64,000 nucleotides of DNA, taken from assembly GCA_041399085.1 (NCBI GenBank), contig JAWKTM010000010.1, positions 62,001-126,000 on the forward strand, read 5' to 3'. A program made the position numbers and the translations under genes. The notes under the pieces are model-generated. The model did no database searches, was not told where the DNA came from, and saw only the letters and a program-made list of their open reading frames with translations. This document shows positions 48,090 through 60,052 of the stretch, one piece after another; position 1 is the first letter of the stretch, and the number at the start of each line of letters is the position of its first letter. The stretch is from JAWKTM01 sp041399085. Lineage in GTDB: Bacteria; Planctomycetota; Planctomycetia; Pirellulales; Pirellulaceae.

Positions 48090-50817
48090 CCGACAGCCGG
48101 CCACATCTTCGGCCAGCAATTTCAGATCGGCTTCCCAAGCCGCGGCCGTTCGTCCGCCCTCGCCCTCGGGCAACCAAGCCGGCGTCGATGATCCGCTCCG
48201 TTCATGCTGACCGAAGTCAGCCGAACCCGTGCGGTGGAAAAGCGACTCGGCCGCTTCCGCCCCGCGTTCCGCTCGCCGTCCGTCTTGACGGGTCGCCAAA
48301 GGTAGCGAGCTTCGTTCCGGTCGAGTTGGCCGCGCGTCGCCGTTCGCCGACATCGCCGACCGACTGGCTTCCGCGGCCCAGAACTGATTGACCAACGTCG
48401 CCTCGCCGCTGGCAACCAACGGAGAACTCGGCGGCATCGCTACCGGCCCGGTCTTCGAACCGGCATTCGCTTCCACGACGAACGACGCGGCGTTCATCGG
48501 CGATGCTTGTCGATTCGCCAGCCGCCGCGTGTTCGCCCGAGCCGACAGCTCGATTCAATTCGTTAATCACGTGCAACGCGTCGATTGGCGAAACGAAGCT
48601 GTCGGCGTTCACATCGATATACGGCATCGCCGGCGTCACGCCCGCTTCCAACGGATGGGCGCCCTCGGCGTTCAGCACGTTGATAATCAGCAACGCGTCG
48701 ATCGGCGATACAAACCCGTCGTTGTTCGTGTCGTATCGGTTCGCCGGGTTCTGCCAAGTCGCATCGGACTGCCGCAGTCCGAAATCCAAACCGGTCACCG
48801 TAGCGCCGGACGCCAACGTCGTGGCGATCGTCGGACCGCTGGCCGTGGTAACGGACCAACCGGTCGGCGATACGATGTTCACTCGATAGGAACCGGCCGG
48901 CAGCAGCGGCAACGAGTACTCGCCGTACTCGCCGGTCGTCGTCGATGCCTGGGCGCCGAAACGAAGGTTATCCAGCACGACCGACGTGCCCATGTGGCCG
49001 AACGCGATGGCGTAAGCAATATCGCCCTCGACGCGCGACAGCTCCATCGTTTCGACGGCGTCGCGAGCCAGTTGGTCGCTGGTGTAGCGAGCCAGCAGAT
49101 CGCCAGCCGCGTTGTAAATCTCTAGCCGTCCGGTATCGCCGCTGCCGTCACCCACGGCGTCGATCGCCACGCGCGAGACCGGTGTCGTGAAGTCCATCCG
49201 CAATTGCCGAGTGCCCGACCAGCCGTTCGACCAACTGCCGCTGCTGGACGAATAGTTGAAGAACGCCTGCGTTCCGGTCGACGCCTGAGCCGACGTGCGG
49301 GCGATCACATCCGCGCGTCCCACCGAGCTGCCGATGGCCGACAACGTCACGGCCGAATTCACCGTGTTCAACGTGTCGCCGGCGCTGCCCGTTTGATTGG
49401 GATGGTCATCCGGCTCGACGCCGCCGCCCATCGTGATCGGTTGGCCGCCGATATCGACAAGCTGCACGGTCCAGCCGCTCAAGCCAACTTCGCCCGATTC
49501 GTGCTGGCCATCGCCGTCCACATCGTTCCACGCAAATCCGTTCAAACCCGGCTCGGTCGTGGTCGACATGCCGGATGTCGAGCCGACGAACACGGGCGAA
49601 GTCACGCCGGACGTGTCGTCGATCGTGCGAATCTCGATCGAGTGATCGCCGATCGGCACCGGGAACGTCAAATCCAGGTCCGCCTGATACTCGTCATAGA
49701 ATCCGGCCGTCTGCCACGCACCGCCGTCGACGCGATACTCGGCTCGGCTGATCTTGTTGATCGTGATGTCGTTCTTCAGGCCGCTCGAATTCTGGTTGGG
49801 CAACGTCTGCACGGACGAACTGCCCACGAACCGATACATGCCGCTGGGCGAGTCGATCCAGCCAGTTCCGCTCAACGTATGCGGCACGTCCAACACATCG
49901 AACACGCCGTCTCCGTCACTGTCTTGCCAGCCGATCAGGGCCAACGTGCTGGCCGCGCTGGTGTGCGTGTTGAAGGCCGCCGTCAACGAGCCGCCGGTCG
50001 ACATGATGCTCGGCTCTTGGATGAAGTTCGCATTCGGGTTGTCGTCGACCGCATTGGTATTCTGGGCGTCGTAATAGCCGCGGCGATCGTTGTACGAAGC
50101 ACTGTTGGGATACTCGTCGTAAGCCCAAAAGATATGGCCCGTTTCGTGAGTGAACGTGGAATCGGGCCGAGTCGACGGGCTGATTAGAAACAGGCCGCCG
50201 GCGAAAGCGAACGCTTGCGGAAAACAGCCTTGCCCGCCCGTACACGCCGCGAATCGGTCGTCCGGGTCTTGCTCGGCGTTGACGACAAACATGGTGAAGG
50301 CCCAGTCCGTGTCCTGAGCCATCCGCTGCGAATTGTTGAACGCCCGGACATCGGCTCCCAAATCGCCGGTCGTCGGCACGCCCATCGTGGTCAACGCTTG
50401 CGGAACCCAGTTGGAATATTCCGTCGACTTCCGCGTGATCGCTTCGTATTCGGTGTCGACGGGATTGTCGGCATAAGTCCAGTCGAACACGAACTCCAAC
50501 GAGTGCTTGTCGGTGATCGCGGCCAGGGTGTCTTCCCACCAAGTCATGCCGCGCTGGATCTTCTCTTTGACTTCGTTGATGTGCGTGGCGGTCCAGTCGT
50601 ACAGATCCGAGCCGGAGCCCTCCCGCGACTCGACGAATACGGGCGTCACCAGGACCTTGCCCAACATGTATTCGGCCGTGTCGTTTACCGAAGCCCCGTA
50701 GGGCAAGCCGGCCAAGAGCCGCCGATCTTCGAGCGGTTCGAGCAGCAAACGCCGCCGCCGACCGCTGGGCGGTGCGACCGTGCTGCGAGAGGACCGACGT
50801 GAGAAGAGATGTCGCAT
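48069..50817 (-). CDS. dockerin-type exported metalloprotease-like protein (frame break near 3' end)
   Basis: A protein of about 900 residues. Its start motif LLLEPLEDRRLLAG is a planctomycete export signal. A zinc-protease-like domain follows with FTHETGHIFWAYDEY (HExxH type), then beta-sandwich regions, a SdrD-like segment (NGFAWNDVDGDGQHESGEVG), and two dockerin type I repeats (DTNNDGFVSPIDALLIINVL and DVNADSFVSPIDALHVINEL). After the second dockerin, near 48500-48545, the frame that continues to 48217 turns into random-looking sequence. The adjacent frame reads on to 48069 with a more natural end (AAAWEADLKLLAEDVAG). I take a one-base error there. ATG 50817 is the start. The protein is probably surface-exposed. 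Confidence 0.75.
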
Positions 50818-51115
50818 GATTTCGGTGCGGCGAAGAGTCGGCGAGCGGATGGGCCTTGAGAACTTCGATCCGTTTCGTCGGGAAAAGTTCCCTCCCCCCA
50901 AACAGCCAGGGCACGGCGATGCCGCGAGCGTTACGGTTTATCGTAGTCCGCTGGTCAATCCCACTCAACGAAACCGGTCGCCGCCAAGTGCGGTTTCGCC
51001 ACGGAAGTTAAAGCGTGCCCCATCCCTTCGTCACGACCGCTGCCGTCCGAACTCAGGCAAGCGGCCGATGCAGAGATATGAGCACGACGCGCCAGCGAGT
51101 GTGTCACGCGTACGG

Positions 51116-51290
51116 CGCAGGTCTCCCGACCTCGCCGATTCGATCGACCGAAGGTCTCCCGGCGATGCGCCGAAGGGCGGGAGAGCGATGCGAATGGCGA
51201 GAACGGTTGGCGAGGGGCGGGAGACCTGCGGTCGGTGGCATGTGCGGGGTCGGGAGACCCGCGCACAGCGCGAAGGGCAGGGTCGCGGGA
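51116..51290. repeat. composite repeat, left copy
   Basis: A block running from GCGCAGGTCTCCCGACCTCG through CGATCGACCGAAGGTCTCCC to GGGGTCGGGAGACCCGCGCA. It has about 150 bp of direct similarity with the block at 51659-51806. Each carries the GGTC/GACC core seen at 38.4 kb. Together with the 42-bp array they fill the gap before pgk, where there is no gene from 50818 to 52025. Confidence 0.75.
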
Positions 51291-51335
51291 GACCCGCGCA
51301 CGTGCCGCGAAGGCCGCTGTTTTGCCTCTCGTGAC

Positions 51336-51629
51336 CGTTCGAGACGCGCGAAATGACGCTGCGCCGGCTTTCTCGAACGGTTGCGAAAGGCAAACTGACG
51401 CCATTTTGTCCGTCGTGGACGGTTGCGACGGGTGAAATGACGCTGCGCCGAGCGTCGTGGACGGTTGCGAGAGGCAAACCGACGACATTTTGTCCATCGC
51501 GAACGGTTGAGAAAGGCAAAATAGCGTTATGCCGCGTGTCGCGAACGGTTGCGGAAGGCAAATCGACGCCATTTTGTCTTTCTTGAACGGTTGAAACGGA
51601 CGAAATGTCGTTATTTCGCCGGTTTTGAG
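51336..51629. repeat. tandem array, 42-bp period, second type
   Basis: CGGTTGCGAAAGGCAAACTG and on to ACGCCATTTTGTCCGTCGTGGA is repeated with period exactly 42: unit markers lie at 51378, 51420, 51462, 51504, 51546 and 51588. Within units a shorter alternation appears, so that even and odd units differ (ATTTTGTCC against ATGACGCTG). It is unrelated in sequence to the 36.5 kb array. Frames open in it are repeat only. Confidence 0.82.
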
Positions 51630-51658
51630 AGCGTTTGGCGCCGCTCCGGCGCGCTCGG

Positions 51659-51892
51659 GCGCAGGTCTCCCGACTCGCCGAAACGATCGACCGAAGGTCT
51701 CCCGGCGATGCGCGAACGGCCGGGAAAGTGACGCGAAGGGCGGGAACGGTTGGCGAGGGGCAGGAGACCCGGTCGGTGGCGTTCGGGGTCGGGAGACCCG
51801 CGCACGCGCCGCGCTCGCCCCCGCACACCGGGCGCTCGGCAGGAGCCTCGTTCTCCCATCGCGGCTGGCGCAGGTCTCCCGACCTCGCCGAT
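51659..51892. repeat. composite repeat, right copy
   Basis: Direct repeat of 51116-51272, from GCGCAGGTCTCCCGACTCGC to GGGGTCGGGAGACCCGCGCA (about 51806). A further inverted core, GCGCAGGTCTCCCGACCTCG, lies at 51868-51892. I estimate over 80 percent match by eye. The two direct copies bracket the 42-bp array. Confidence 0.72.
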
Positions 51893-52025
51893 GCGATCGG
51901 CGATGGAGACTCGGGTGCTACGAAATGGCTGGCGTTGCTAGACTGCTGGCGAAAAACTGCTCGCGGGCGGTTTTGATTGCTGATCCCGAACCCTGTTATC
52001 TCTCACGTTTCACGGAATGACGCCG

Positions 52026-53208
52026 ATGGCTAAGAAAACGATCGCGGATGTGGATGTCCAAGGAAAAGTCGTGTTCATGCGAGTGGATTTCAATGTGCCG
52101 TTGAACGACGAACGGCAGATTACCGACGACCGCCGAATCCGCATGGCGTTGCCGTCGATCGAATCGGTGCTGTCGCGCGGCGGCCGGTTGGTGCTGGCCA
52201 GCCACTTGGGTCGTCCGAAAGGCGAGGGGGACGACAGCAAATACAGCTTGCGGCCCGCGGCCGAACGATTGGCCGAGCTGCTCGGCAAGCCGGTGGCTTT
52301 CGCGACCGACACGGTCGGCTCGGATGCCGATGCGAAGGTGGCGGCGCTGGGCGATGGCGATGTCGTGGTGCTGGAGAACGTGCGGTTCTCGAAAGGCGAG
52401 AAGTCGGGCGACGCGGCCTTCGCCGGCAAACTGGCTTGTTCGCCGACGTCTACTGCAACGACGCCTTCGGCACTTGCCATCGCAACGACGCTTCGATGTA
52501 CGCCGTGCCCAAAGCGATGGAAGGCAAGCCGCGCGTGGTCGGCTTTTTGGTGGCCAAGGAGATTCAGTATCTGTCCAGCGTGATCGCCAGTCCCGAGCGG
52601 CCGTTCGTGGCGATTTTGGGCGGGGCCAAAGTTTCGGACAAGATCAACGTGATCGACAATCTGTTGAACATCTGCGACCGCGTGCTGATCGGCGGCACGG
52701 ATGGCCTACACGTTCTCGCTGGCTCAAGGCGGCCAAGTCGGCAGAAGCCTGGTCGAGCCGGACAAGGTCGCGTTGGCCAAGGAGCTGCTCGAGCGCGGCG
52801 GCGACAAGCTGATGTTGCCGGTCGATACGCATTGCGGCGACGACTTCAAGGGCGACTGTAACAAGCAAGTCGTGGCGGCCGGCCAGATTCCCGACGGCTG
52901 GGAAGGGTTGGACATCGGGCCGAAGACCGCCGAGCTGTACGGCGAAACGGTGAAGAACGCCAAGACCGTGGTCTGGAACGGGCCGATGGGCGTGTTCGAG
53001 ATGCCGCCGTTCGATGAAGGCACGAACGCGTGGCCGAAGCGATCGCGGCGAGCGACGCGACCAGCATCATCGGCGGCGGCGACGCGCGGCGGCGATCGAG
53101 TTGCTCGGCCCGCTGATCGCGTTTCGCATGTGAGCACCGGTGGCGGCGAGCTTGGAGATGCTGGAAGGCAAGAAGTTCGATTCGGTCGAGTTGTTGGACG
53201 AGAAGTAA
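52026..53208 (+). CDS. pgk: phosphoglycerate kinase (several frame breaks in this sequence)
   Basis: The full length of a normal PGK (about 394 residues) is present but spread over several frames. Frame one has FMRVDFNVPLNDERQITDDR, VLASHLGRPKGEG and VVVLENVRFSKGEKSGD. The frame then shifts at about 52435 (ADVYCNDAFGTCHR, AMEGKPRVVGFLVAKEIQYL, VAILGGAKVSDKI), at about 52700 (GGMAYTFSLAQGG, KLMLPVDTHC, VVWNGPMGVFEMPPFDEGTN) and again near 53030-53100 (VSHVSTGGG, KKFDSVELLDEK, stop 53206-53208). Every expected motif is in the right order, so the gene is real, and the breaks are most likely sequencing indels. The start is ATG 52026 (MAKKTIADV); an ATG at 52017 is in frame. It acts in glycolysis, moving phosphate between 1,3-bisphosphoglycerate and ADP. 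Confidence 0.9.
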
Positions 53209-53211
53209 CGG

Positions 53212-56200
53212 ATGCCCAGCGGCACGCGCGGTGGAACCACGTTGACGGACGCTCGGAGCCCCGTTCCACGATCGACGCCTGGCGGCGGGCGAACGGTGCG
53301 ACGAACGGCGGGGCGAGCGTTCGGTTGCTTTTCCTAACCGCGCTGACAGCCGCGGCTTGTCTGGGGATTGTCGGCGCGGCAGCGCTGGTCGGCACGGCGG
53401 TGGCTCAGCGCCGCCCGTGGCCGTGGACTTGCCCAAGCCCGAGCCGGCAATTCCCGACGCGCCGATTCCCGAGCGCCCGATCACGGTCGCTCGCCTGCGT
53501 CAGATGCTGACGTCGCTGGACGACAACGCCGAGCTGGACGAGTCGACGAAGACGGAGCTTCGCGAGCTCTACACGCAGTCGGTAACGCGGCTGGAGCAGT
53601 TGGACGCTTCGCGGGCTTCGATTCAACAGTCCGAGCAGTTGATTCGCGAAGCTTCCGACGAGAACATCGCCGCGGCCAAGGAGCAAGCGCGAGGCGGTCA
53701 GCGACATGCCCGAGCTGGCGTTGCCCGAGAACGCGCCGCTCGATCAGCTCGAACAGCAACTGGAACAAGCCGAGGCGAAGCTGGGCAAGCGACAAGCAGG
53801 CGCTGACGAAGCTGGCCGCGGAGTCGCCGCGACGCGACGTGCGCGGGGCGGCGATTCCGAAGGAATTGGAGGACGCCACCAACGAACTGGCGGAGGCCAA
53901 GGCAAAGGCCGCTCTGCCGCTGGACCCTGAAGTCGGGCCGTTGATGCGATCGGCGAGGCAGACGCTCGAGCGCGTTCGCATGCAGTCGCTGGAAGAGCGG
54001 GGTGCGGCGCTGGAACTAGAGCGAGAGGCTTATGACGCCAGCGACGAGCTGCTGCAGATTCAGCACGACATCGCGGCGGCCGAAGTGGCTGATTTGGCCA
54101 AGCGGACGCAGAAGCTCCGCGATCTGGTCAATGCCAAGCGGAAGCAAGAGACGGACGAGCAAGCGCGGGCGGCCGAACGGCAAGCGACGGCGGCGCAGCT
54201 TCGGGTAAAGCCGCTGGCGCAGTTGGCCGAACGGAATGCGAAGCTGGCCGAGGAACGTCGGCAGTTGGCCGATGACTTGGCCGAATCGTCCGGCGACTTG
54301 GAAGAGGTGCGAGAGAAGCTGGCTCATGTGACCGAGCAGTACGATCGCACGAAGTCCAAGGTGCAGGCTGGACGGTTGTCTCAGTCCGTGGGGCAGATTC
54401 TGCGGCAGGAGCGCGGCCAGTTGCCCTCGGTACAAGAGCATCGCCGCAACATGCACTTGCGCGAGCCGCTGCGGACGGAGATCGAGTTCACGCGTTACAA
54501 GCTGCAAGATCAACGGACCGAGTTGACGAATCTGCCGCAACGGGCCGAAGCATTGGCGCAGCAGGTTGGCAGCGCGGGGGCCAACGGCATGACGCCGGCC
54601 GAGATCGAGGCCGAGGCGCGCGAGCTGTTGACGACCGAGCGCGATTATCTCGACAAGCTGATCGCGGACTACAAGGCGTACAGCCAGATGCTGCTGGAGT
54701 TGGACGAGGCCGAGGAGGACTTGGTCGAAACGACCAGCGAGTATTCCAACTTCATCGCCGAACGCGTGTTCTGGATTCGCAGCGCGTCGCCATTGTCGCT
54801 GGCGGACGTGGGACCGGGGTTGGACGCGGGACGTTGGCTGTTGTCGCGCGACAACTGGTGGAGATTGGGCGGCGAGTTGTTGGCCGACATGCGACGCAAT
54901 CCGCCTTGGTGGGGCGGCGTGTTGCTGTTGACCATCGTGCTGTTCGTGTTTCAGCGCGAGGCGCGGCGGCGGATTTCTCAGTTGGGCGCCGAAGCGGAAC
55001 GCGGCAGCAACACGCGATTCGTGCTAACCGCGCGAGCCGCGATCGTGACGTTGTACATTGCGATTCCGTGGTCGACCGTCGTGATGTTTGTCGCTTGGCG
55101 GTTGTGGCAGTCGTACACGTCTTGGGAGTTCGTTCGCGCGTTTGCTCGCGGCACGGCGGCCATGACCGGCGTGTACTTGCCGCTGGAAGTGTTGCGGCAA
55201 GCGGCCCGAGCTCATGGATTGGCCGAGTCGCATTTCGAGTGGTCGCCGAACGTCGTGCGGGCGTTGCGAGTGAACTTGCGCCGCACGATCTTTCTGGCCG
55301 TGCCGTTGGTGTTCGTCGCCGCGGCGCTCGAGGGCCAGTCGCTGGAGCCGCTGTGGTCGGCGTCGTTGGGACGCGTCGCTTTTCTCGGCGTGATGGCGAT
55401 TGCCGGTTGGCTGCTGCATCTGGTGTTTCGTCCGCACGGGCGCGTGATGCAGGAGCTGATCGTGCGGCGAGCCGACGGTTGGCTCGACCGGCTGCGGTGG
55501 CTGTGGTACCTGCTGATGCTGGCCGGACCAATCGCCTTAGCGCTGGCGTCTTTGGCCGGCTATTACTACACGGCCCAAGCGTTGTCGTTGCGGTTGTTGG
55601 TCACGGTTTACTTTCTAATCGCCGTGCTGTTGTTGCGCGGGTTGCTGATGCGCTGGGTGTTGATTAGCCGGCGGCGATTGGCGATGCATCAACTGCGCGA
55701 GCGGCGTGCGGCGCTTTCCCAGTTGCCGGCGACTTCGGACGGCGAAGGAGCTTCGTTAGCCGCTGTCGACGAGCCGATCGTCGACCTCGCGACGCTCAGC
55801 GGACAGACTCGGCAGTTGATCGACGCCGTGATCGTAACGGCGATGTTGTTGTGCGCTTGGCTGATTTGGGCCGATGTCTTGCCGGCGCTGTTGATATTGA
55901 AATCGATCCCGGTGTGGCCGGGCGCTACGGAACTGAGTTTGGCCGACGTGATGTTCGCGGCGGCGGTGGGCGTCGTCACTTGGGTCGCGGCAAAGAACTT
56001 GCCGGGCTTGCTCGAGTTGTCGGTGCTCAAGTATCTGCCGCTGGACGCCGGAGCTCGTTACGCATCGAACACGCTGGCTCGGTACGCGATCCTGTGCGTG
56101 GGGATCGTTGCGATCAGCAACATCCTGGCGGTCGACTGGGACCGGCTGCAATGGTTGCTGGCGGCGCTCGGCGTCGGCTTGGGATTCGGTTTGCAGGAGA

Positions 56201-56832
56201 TCTTCGCCAACTTTGTCTGCGGTTTGATCTTGCTGTTCGAGCGACCGATTCGCGTGGGCGACATCATCACGCTGGACGATGTAACGGGCACAGTCACTCG
56301 GATTCGCATGCGAGCCACCACGATCACGAATTGGGATCGCAAAGAGTTGATCGTGCCGAACAAGGAGTTGATTACCGGGCGGCTGTTGAATTGGACGTTG
56401 TCGAATCAAGTGAACCGGCTGACGATCGAAGTCGGGATTGCGTACGGTTCCGATACGGCGTTGGCCCATCGTCTGTTGCTGAAGGTCGCGGACGAGAATC
56501 GCTTGGTGCTGAAAGAGCCGCCGCCGATCGCGACGTTCGAAGGCTTTGGCGACAGCACGTTGAACTTCACGCTGCGTTGCTTCCTGCCCGATCTGGAGAA
56601 CCGGCTCACCGCGATTCACGAGCTGCACACGGAGATCGATCAAGCGTTTCGCGAGGCGGAGATCGAGATTGCCTTTCCGCAACGCGATCTGCACATTCGC
56701 TCGATGCCGACTCGGATCGAACAGCGGCTGTCGGACGCAGCCACTGGGTCAAACGGTTCGGCGGCGGACAAAGCGGCGACGGACAAGGCGGCGGCTGAGC
56801 GCGAGACGCCGTCGGCGGGCGACTCGAAGTAG
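53212..56832 (+). CDS. MscK/KefA-type large mechanosensitive channel (frame breaks at N-terminus)
   Basis: A protein of about 1,200 residues. An N-terminal signal (LFLTALTAAACLGIVGAAAL) leads into a coiled-coil periplasmic part of some 400 residues (EAEARELLTTERDYLDKLIA). Then come about ten membrane segments, and a C-terminal MscS domain: LAALGVGLGFGLQEIFANFV, LLFERPIRVGDIITLDDVTG, TTITNWDRKELIVPNKELI. The MscS pore helix and the beta domain are intact, so the main frame (from about 53790) is sound. Upstream, frames change near 53320, 53405, 53690 and 53780. ATG 53212 starts 3 bp after the pgk stop, but the exact start is uncertain. It opens under membrane tension and protects against osmotic shock. 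Confidence 0.85.
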
Positions 56833-56942
56833 TGTCGTTCGAGCGAGCCGCGTATACTGAAAAACCGCGATGGCCCAAGTTCGTCCGGCTGTGGCGCTTC
56901 CGCCCGATTCCTCTTCAACTCGCCAACCACACGATCAACCGC

Positions 56943-58346
56943 ATGAATCCATCGACACGATTCTCCCGTCGGCAGCTCTTGCAATCGTCCGCTTGTGGAT
57001 TCGGCTATTTGGCATTGGCCGGGATGGCGAATTCGGTTCGAGCCGGCGAAACGCAGAATCCGCTGGCTCCGCGTCCGACGCATCATGCGCCGCGAGCCAA
57101 ACGCGTGATCTTTGTCTTCATGCACGGCGGCCCCAGCCAAGTCGATACGTTCGACTACAAACCGCAACTGGATAAAGACGACGGCAAGGAGCTGCCGTTC
57201 GAGCCGGCTAAGAATCTGAGCCGCGGCATTCAACGCAAGATGATGAAGTCGCCGTGGGCGTTTCGGCAGTATGGCGAGTGCGGCATGTGGGTTTCGGATC
57301 TGTTTCCGAATGTGGCTCGGCACGCCGACGATTTGTGCGTGGTAAACAGCATGCATACCGATGGCCAATCGCACGGCCAAGCGGTGATGCGGCTGCACAC
57401 GGGCGAGAACACGTTTGTGCGTCCGTCGGTCGGCGCGTGGGTGAATTATGGATTGGGGACGGAGAACGAGAATCTGCCGGGGTTCGTCACGATTTGTCCG
57501 CCGCGCGGGCATGGCGGCACGCGGAACTACGGCAGCGCCTTTCTGCCAGCGGCTTATCAAGGCACGGCGATTGGAACTGCCGGTGTGCCGGCTAGCCGGG
57601 CGATGATCGAACACATGACGGCCGCCGATGACAACGCGTCGGCACAGCGCGAGCAGCTCGACTTTCTGCAATCGTTGAATCGCCGCCATTGGGAACGCGC
57701 CGATCACGACGAACAGTTGGAAGGTGTGATCGACAGCTACGAACTGGCTTTCCGCATGCAATCCGCGGCCCCGCCGTTGCTGGATATTTCGGACGAGACG
57801 GCCGAGACGTTGGCCTTGTACGGGATCGGCGAAAAGGAGACCGACGATTTCGGGAGGCAATGTTTGCTGGCTCGCCGCTTTGCCGAGGCCGGCGTGCGGT
57901 TCATCCAGGTTTCGCACAGCTTGAAGTGGGATCAGCACAGCAATTTGGAAAGCGGCCACGAACGAAACGCTAAGGAAGTCGACTTGCCGATCGCCGGATT
58001 GCTGGCCGATCTGAAGCGTCGCGGGTTGCTCGAAGATACGTTGGTTTGGTGGGGAGGCGAATTCGGTCGCACGCCGATTATCGAAGGGAGCAACGGTCGG
58101 GATCACAATCCGCAAGGCTTCACGATGTGGTTGGCTGGCGGCGGCGTAAAAGGCGGTATGAATTACGGCTCGACCGATGAATACGGCTACTTCGCCGTTC
58201 GCGACAAAGTTCACATGCACGACATGCACGCCACGCTGTTGTGGATGTTGGGCATCGACCACGAACGGCTCACCTATCGCTACGCCGGCCGCGATTTCCG
58301 CCTGACCGACGTCCACGGCCGCGTGGTGTCGGGTTTGTTCGCGTAG
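56943..58346 (+). CDS. DUF1501 domain protein, Tat-exported
   Basis: A 467-residue protein. Signal FSRRQLLQSSACGFGYLALA is a Tat type with a Cys near the cleavage site. DUF1501 landmarks are KRVIFVFMHGGPSQVDTFDY, WVSDLFPNVARHADDLCVV, LLARRFAEAGVRFIQVSHSL, LVWWGGEFGRTPI and LTYRYAGRDFRLTDVHGRVV. The start was taken at ATG 56943; an earlier in-frame codon at 56832 would overlap the channel stop and break the Tat signal. No DUF1549/1553 partner is adjacent, unlike the copy at 25.9 kb, so it is either an orphan or its partner lies elsewhere. Exported and folded; reaction unknown. Confidence 0.88.
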   Translation: MNPSTRFSRRQLLQSSACGFGYLALAGMANSVRAGETQNPLAPRPTHHAPRAKRVIFVFMHGGPSQVDTFDYKPQLDKDDGKELPFEPAKNLSRGIQRKMMKSPWAFRQYGECGMWVSDLFPNVARHADDLCVVNSMHTDGQSHGQAVMRLHTGENTFVRPSVGAWVNYGLGTENENLPGFVTICPPRGHGGTRNYGSAFLPAAYQGTAIGTAGVPASRAMIEHMTAADDNASAQREQLDFLQSLNRRHWERADHDEQLEGVIDSYELAFRMQSAAPPLLDISDETAETLALYGIGEKETDDFGRQCLLARRFAEAGVRFIQVSHSLKWDQHSNLESGHERNAKEVDLPIAGLLADLKRRGLLEDTLVWWGGEFGRTPIIEGSNGRDHNPQGFTMWLAGGGVKGGMNYGSTDEYGYFAVRDKVHMHDMHATLLWMLGIDHERLTYRYAGRDFRLTDVHGRVVSGLFA

Positions 58347-58571
58347 TTGGCGTTCATCGCCGCCATTGAGCCAAGGAATTGAGCCAAGGAATCCAGCCAC
58401 GGTTACTAGGCGGATTCCGGCGGGGCGGTTAAGTCGCATCGGCCGTTACGGGTTGTCGTTTCGAGGGCGTTGCGCCTATCATACCGCCGATAAAGTGGTT
58501 GAAATTGACTGTTCGCTTCCCGTTGTTGGATCGAGCCGCCGCGAATGTGTCGGCTCTCAAAGGAGTTCACT

Positions 58572-59906
<1,335 letters not shown>

Positions 59907-59940
59907 TCAACCGAACCAAGTGCCACATCGTCAAGGCCAC

Positions 59941-59972
59941 AACGCGGGTTGGACACAAATCCAACCCGCGTT
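59941..59972 (+). terminator. intrinsic terminator after ahcY
   Basis: A perfect 13-bp stem, AACGCGGGTTGGA (59941-59953) and TCCAACCCGCGTT (59960-59972), with a 6-base loop, then TTCGTTTATTT. It lies 35 bp past the ahcY stop and just before the end of the opposing sulfatase gene, so it may serve both directions. Confidence 0.85.
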
Positions 59973-60052
59973 TTCGTTTATTTCAAGGGAAGAAGGATAG
60001 AAGGGGCTTATTGGCGACGAGAGCCTCTTCGGACCTTTTGGCGACTGCCGGT

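Noticed and set aside
51031..51828. Repeat-rich open frames over the 51 kb block
   Set aside because: Open on both strands through the 42-bp array and the composite repeats; no start signals and no non-repeat sequence.
56640..58439. 599-residue open frame on the minus strand
   Set aside because: Antisense to a clear DUF1501 gene and the end of the channel gene.
58440..58571. SAH or SAM riboswitch ahead of ahcY
   Set aside because: The leader is short and I could not match the conserved core of either riboswitch class.
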